A DNA stretch of 64,000 nucleotides from an uncultured Mucilaginibacter sp. (lineage in GTDB: Bacteria; Bacteroidota; Bacteroidia; Sphingobacteriales; Sphingobacteriaceae), in NCBI RefSeq assembly GCF_913773635.1, contig NZ_CAJYGQ010000008.1, positions 186,001 through 250,000 of the forward strand. The letters run 5' to 3'. Positions 60,382 to 64,000 of this stretch are shown here, piece by piece. How positions within the stretch are numbered: the stretch's first letter is position 1; each line of letters opens with the position of its first letter. The notes under the pieces are model-generated. The model was given only the letters and a program-made list of their open reading frames with translations, searched no databases and had not been told where the DNA came from. The translations under genes were made by a program, and so were the position numbers.

Positions 60382-63300
60382 TTAAGCCTCTGTTGTCAGT
60401 CTGTTTCTTACTTTGGTTTGGTAACCTATACCCGGTTGCACGTTAAGTTCTTCAAGTACGTAGTAAGTACGGTCGCTCTTAAGCGCTTTTGAAACCTCTG
60501 AATTAGGATCGTTTTTGTTACCAAAGATGATTGCATTGGCTGAACAGGTTTGCTGACATGCCATTTTAATATCACCATCGTTCAAAGAGCGTTTCTGCAA
60601 TTTGGCGTTTAATTTACCAGCTTGTATACGTTGAACACACATTGAGCATTTCTCCATAACACCACGGAAACGGGTAGTTACATCAGGGTTAAGTACCAGC
60701 TCAGTGTAATCATTTTGCAGGTAGTTCTCAAAGCGTGAATCGTTCCAGTAGTTAAACCAGTTGAAACGGCGAACTTTATACGGACAGTTGTTAGCGCAAT
60801 AACGTGTACCCACACAACGGTTGTACGTCATTTGGTTTAAACCTTCACTTGAGTGAGTGGTTGCCAAAACCGGACATACAGTTTCGCAAGGAGCGTGATC
60901 ACAGTGCTGACAAAGCATTGGCTGGTAAGTAACCGATACATGGTCTAAATCTTCCAGTTTATCAATCTCTTTCTCTTCTGTAACTGTTTTGCCTTTCTCG
61001 TCAAAGCTATAGTAACGGTCAATACGTATCCAGTGCATTTCACGACGGCGGCGAACCTCGTCACGACCTACAACAGGTATATTATTTTCAACGTTACATG
61101 CTACCACACATGCGCCGCAACCGGTACATGCGTTAAGGTCAATAGCCATAACCCAGTCATACTGCGGACGATCGTAAGCTTCCCATAAATCATAGGTTTG
61201 CTTTTTCTCATGCTCGCCATGACCATGTTCTTTCTCTTCAGATTTTTTCAGGTATTCCTGCAGAGTAGTCTCGCGGATGATGTCACGGCCTTCATATGAA
61301 CCATGAGTTTGAGTTTGCGCAAGAACAACCTTATCTCCACCTAAAGCTTCGATAGTAGCAACAGCATTTCCCTGGAAAGTTCCGTTGGTTAATACAAGGA
61401 ATGGGTAAGCATTTTTACCAACACCATCACCTACTTTACCTGCTTTAGTACGGCCGTAACCTAAAGCTACAGAAACGGTACCTTGCGCCTGGCCTGGTTG
61501 CAATAACACAGGAAGCTCAGTGCTGTAACCATTAGCAGTAATTTTAATTAAATCACCTTCTTCTAACTTCAGCTCTTCAGCTGTTTTAGGAGCTATGGCA
61601 GCAAAGTTATCCCAGGTAACTTTTGAAACTGCCTCAGGCAATTCCTGTAACCATGGGTTGTTGGCATATTTACCGTCACCTACGCTGGTGTTTTCGTAAA
61701 CCTGTAACTCAAGTTTACCTTCACCACCAGTTAGCTTGTTGCCTTGAGCAAGTATGGTTTGGGCAACAGCATTAAGGTCGCGGCTGAAGGTAACAGGGGT
61801 TGCAGGTTTTTCAGCAACTTTTATAAATCCGTTTTGTAATAAGGTATCCCAACCATTTTGACCGGCTAAACCGCCTTTGGCCAAAATTCCGTTGTTCCAG
61901 GTATTACGTACAAACGTATAGTAATCTTTAACCGCATTGTTACTCCATACCAATAAGCTTTGTTCAGCTTTACGGGTATCGTATACAGGGTTAATAGTTG
62001 GTTGTATTAAAGTGTAGAATCCTTCAACAGCGTTCTCGTCACCCCATGATTCAAGGAAATGATGAGTTGGCGCTACAATGTTACAAGCAGCTGCAGTTTC
62101 ATCATTGTAAGGAGCGAAAGAAACCCTTAAACGAACTTTTTTCAAGGCATCAGCAAACGCGCTGCTCTGATAATAGTTATAAACCGGGTTTGCATCCAGG
62201 AAGAATACGGCGCCTACGTCACCACGTTTCATTTCTTCAACCAAAGCAACCAAATCAGCGTCGTTACCTTTGTATTGGTATGAAGGGTTATCTAAGTCAA
62301 TTGTATTTCCGTAACTGCCTAAAGCTGAGTTTATGGCATTTACCAGAATTTGAACAGCAACATCATTACTACCCGAAACTACTACAGCACGGCCTTTAGC
62401 GGCAGCAAGTTGTTTTGCAGCAAGCATGATAGCATTATCTGCAATGTTGTTACCTAATTTTTTAGAACCAGGTAAAGTAGTACCAGTAATTTCATTGTAA
62501 AGGTTAACAAGGGCTAAACCTTCTTGCGAAACTTTAATAGGAATACGAACGTCGGCATTACTACCGGTTAAGCTCATGCCCGACTCAAACTGTATGTGAC
62601 GAGACATTTTACCGCTTTTTACAGCAGCCTCATTACGTTTAGTAACATACTGGCGGGTAAATTCAGAATGCGAAATCCATGAACCCAGGAAATCAGCACC
62701 AAAGCTTACTATTATATCAGCTTTATCAAAACGGTAGTGAGGTAAAACTGCTTTACCAAAGCTGTTTTGGTTAGCTTGAATGATACCGGTATATGATACC
62801 GCATCATAAGTAACGTGCTTGGTTGTAGGGTACTCGGCAGCAAAAGCAGCAATTACACCTAAGGTAGATGGGCTGTTGATACTGTTAGTTACTAACCTTA
62901 TTTGTTTACCGCTTGCTTTAATGGCAGCAAGTTCGGCTTTTACAAAACTATCTAACGGATTCCATCCAGTATCGCCGCCATCTTGCATAGGGCCTTTAAG
63001 ACGGCTGGTATCATACAAACCAAGCAATGAAGCTTGTGCCTGTGAACTAATACCACCCTGACCAAATAAGTCGCCAGGGTTACCTTCAATTTTAATAGGA
63101 CGACCTTCGCGGGTTTTTACCAGTATAGCCTGACCTTCAAAACTTGATACGTAGAAGTTGGCCACACCCGGAGTTACCTCTTCAGGTTTAATTAAGTAAG
63201 GAATTGATTTATGTACAGGGGCTCTTTGACAAGCTGCCAATGACACCGCGCCAATACCAAAACCAACCGATTTAAGGAAATTACGGCGTGGGGTTTTGCC

Positions 63301-63432
63301 AGTTAAACCGGTACCGCTCAGCACTTCCTCAATTGGCACAGGCTCAGCAAACTCGTGCTTGTTTAATTCAACAAACTCTGGTGTGTTGTTCAGCTCCTCT
63401 AAACCTTTCCAGTATTTTTTATTGCTTTCCAT
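60382..63432 (-). CDS. actB: Alternative complex III subunit ActB (molybdopterin-oxidoreductase-like plus ferredoxin)
   Basis: Protein of 1016 residues. An N-terminal Tat-like signal reads PRRNFLKSVGFGIGAVSLAAC near residue 48. Residues about 65-730 are a molybdopterin-oxidoreductase-like domain, degenerate in ActB. A His/Glu/Lys-rich linker (about 728-748, HGHGEH) leads to a ferredoxin domain with Cys clusters for iron-sulfur centres: CTGCGACVVACN, CQHCDHAPCETVCP, CVGTRYCANNCP and CSMCVQRIQ with CQQTCSA. It is Tat-exported and passes electrons from ActC toward ActA/E. It follows actA by 41 bp. Confidence 0.93.
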   Translation of the reverse strand: MESNKKYWKGLEELNNTPEFVELNKHEFAEPVPIEEVLSGTGLTGKTPRRNFLKSVGFGIGAVSLAACQRAPVHKSIPYLIKPEEVTPGVANFYVSSFEGQAILVKTREGRPIKIEGNPGDLFGQGGISSQAQASLLGLYDTSRLKGPMQDGGDTGWNPLDSFVKAELAAIKASGKQIRLVTNSINSPSTLGVIAAFAAEYPTTKHVTYDAVSYTGIIQANQNSFGKAVLPHYRFDKADIIVSFGADFLGSWISHSEFTRQYVTKRNEAAVKSGKMSRHIQFESGMSLTGSNADVRIPIKVSQEGLALVNLYNEITGTTLPGSKKLGNNIADNAIMLAAKQLAAAKGRAVVVSGSNDVAVQILVNAINSALGSYGNTIDLDNPSYQYKGNDADLVALVEEMKRGDVGAVFFLDANPVYNYYQSSAFADALKKVRLRVSFAPYNDETAAACNIVAPTHHFLESWGDENAVEGFYTLIQPTINPVYDTRKAEQSLLVWSNNAVKDYYTFVRNTWNNGILAKGGLAGQNGWDTLLQNGFIKVAEKPATPVTFSRDLNAVAQTILAQGNKLTGGEGKLELQVYENTSVGDGKYANNPWLQELPEAVSKVTWDNFAAIAPKTAEELKLEEGDLIKITANGYSTELPVLLQPGQAQGTVSVALGYGRTKAGKVGDGVGKNAYPFLVLTNGTFQGNAVATIEALGGDKVVLAQTQTHGSYEGRDIIRETTLQEYLKKSEEKEHGHGEHEKKQTYDLWEAYDRPQYDWVMAIDLNACTGCGACVVACNVENNIPVVGRDEVRRRREMHWIRIDRYYSFDEKGKTVTEEKEIDKLEDLDHVSVTYQPMLCQHCDHAPCETVCPVLATTHSSEGLNQMTYNRCVGTRYCANNCPYKVRRFNWFNYWNDSRFENYLQNDYTELVLNPDVTTRFRGVMEKCSMCVQRIQAGKLNAKLQKRSLNDGDIKMACQQTCSANAIIFGNKNDPNSEVSKALKSDRTYYVLEELNVQPGIGYQTKVRNRLTTEA

Positions 63433-63473
63433 TTAAGCTATATAAACTGTAAATTGCTAAGTTTCTTAATTTA

Positions 63474-64000
63474 TTAATAGTGGCATTTAGCACACTCTAA
63501 ACCGCCCATCATGGCTGCTGTCACTTTCTCGCCTTTTTTCAGCTTCTCATGAACTTCAAGCATGTTATCATAGTAAGCGTTGCCTAAGCCATTGATGTTA
63601 GTGCGTTTGTGACACTGGATACACCATTTCATGGTAAGCGGTGAGTACTGATAAACCTCTTTCATGGTTTGGATTGGACCGTGACAGTTTTGACACTCTA
63701 AGCCAGCAACTTTTACGTGCTGTGAGTGGTTGAAATAAGCCAGGTCTGGCAGGTTATGTATACGTACCCATTGAATAGGACGAGCCTTGGTAGTATCGTA
63801 CTTCTGAGTACCCGGATCGTAACCCAATGCAGTATAAATTTTCTGGATTTCAGGGGATTCGGTTTTAACCACCTTATGACAGTTCATACATACGTTAAGA
63901 GACGGGATGGTTGCATTCTTACTTTTGTAAGCACCACCATGACAGTACTGACAGTTGATTTTCATTACACCGGCGTGCAATTCATGCGAGTAAGCAATTG
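63474..64000 (-). CDS. actA: Alternative complex III subunit ActA, pentaheme cytochrome c (5' end beyond window)
   Basis: C-terminal part of the multiheme subunit; the frame stays open to the window edge, with IAYSHELHAGVMKINC visible at the truncated end. Five CxxCH heme sites are seen: CQYCH, CMNCH, CQNCH, CIQCH and CAKCH. Extra His residues (HNLPD, FNHSQH) can act as distal ligands. This matches ActA, the periplasmic heme subunit. The N-terminal signal lies outside. It is first in the act gene order, followed by actB. Confidence 0.9.
   Translation of the reverse strand, partial: IAYSHELHAGVMKINCQYCHGGAYKSKNATIPSLNVCMNCHKVVKTESPEIQKIYTALGYDPGTQKYDTTKARPIQWVRIHNLPDLAYFNHSQHVKVAGLECQNCHGPIQTMKEVYQYSPLTMKWCIQCHKRTNINGLGNAYYDNMLEVHEKLKKGEKVTAAMMGGLECAKCHY

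Noticed and set aside
61998..62399. Open frame opposite actB
   Set aside because: Shadow of the ActB coding sequence; basic low-complexity translation with no domain.
1..64000. tRNA, rRNA, CRISPR, prophage or insertion-sequence genes
   Set aside because: No T-loop-like tRNA ends, no regularly spaced direct repeats and no transposase or integrase motif were seen.

Overview
The window looks like a chromosomal segment from a Bacteroidota bacterium, most likely family Sphingobacteriaceae (Pedobacter/Mucilaginibacter type). The signs are an alternative complex III plus cytochrome oxidase cluster, a CarboxypepD-regulatory/TonB receptor, Bacteroidota lipoprotein and DUF families (DUF4142, DUF5683, DUF1501/DUF1800, DUF4199), the order DUF5683-dapB-lepB, and promoter-like TAnnTTTG boxes. 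The genus is inference. I saw no tRNA, rRNA, CRISPR array, transposase or prophage gene. No gene-free stretch exceeds 300 bases.

Layout. 1-2.5 kb: end of a DUF5683 gene, then dapB and lepB, closed by tandem terminators. 2.5-7.4 kb (minus): TonB receptor, CGHC redoxin lipoprotein, Gfo/Idh oxidoreductase, DUF4142 lipoprotein. 7.5-10.9 kb (plus): gcvH, vanZ-like gene, an overlapping 44-residue lipoprotein gene, feoA and feoB. 10.9-17.1 kb: a lipoprotein, a SprT-like protein, a RibD-type reductase, lutB, an M28 peptidase, a PH-domain protein and rpiB. 17.1-22.8 kb (minus): tatC, then a lipid/ribosome cluster in transcription order DUF177-rpmF-plsX-fabH-accB-accC. 22.8-29.5 kb: DUF5009 protein, pdxA, rsmA, a 2-hydroxyacid dehydrogenase, greA, HIT, ruvC, aat. 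29.7-34.4 kb: DUF1800/DUF1501 pair, radical SAM protein, LpxH-like hydrolase.

34.4-37.1 kb (minus) is the most unusual stretch: a compact gene set encoding a lipoprotein with an eight-cysteine C-terminus like the bacteriocin fulvocin C, a five-helix membrane protein with a cysteine-free thioredoxin-like domain, a DUF1573 lipoprotein and a DinB-family protein, with a 36-residue membrane peptide frame behind them. 37.2-46 kb: YjjG-type phosphatase, a small protein made almost wholly of five-residue repeats, upp, uvrB, a run of small membrane proteins (DUF4199, DUF2752, TM2, DUF2905), Nif3-like and C4 zinc-ribbon genes, and a TPR protein.

46-64 kb (minus) is a respiratory supercluster. In transcription order it holds actA (cut by the window end), actB, actC, actD, actE, actF, ctaC, ctaD, ctaA, cyoE, two subunit III genes, subunit IV, SCO, DUF420, a small CxxC membrane protein, DUF983, DUF2461 and an OmpA-like lipoprotein. 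Alternative complex III passes electrons from quinol to a cytochrome c/CuA acceptor and the aa3-type oxidase reduces oxygen; ctaA and cyoE make heme A and SCO should serve CuA. Two components are odd: SCO has Phe where the copper-binding His is expected, and the DUF420 protein carries a perfect EF-hand-like loop. Tat-type signals on ActB and the DUF1501 protein fit with tatC being present.
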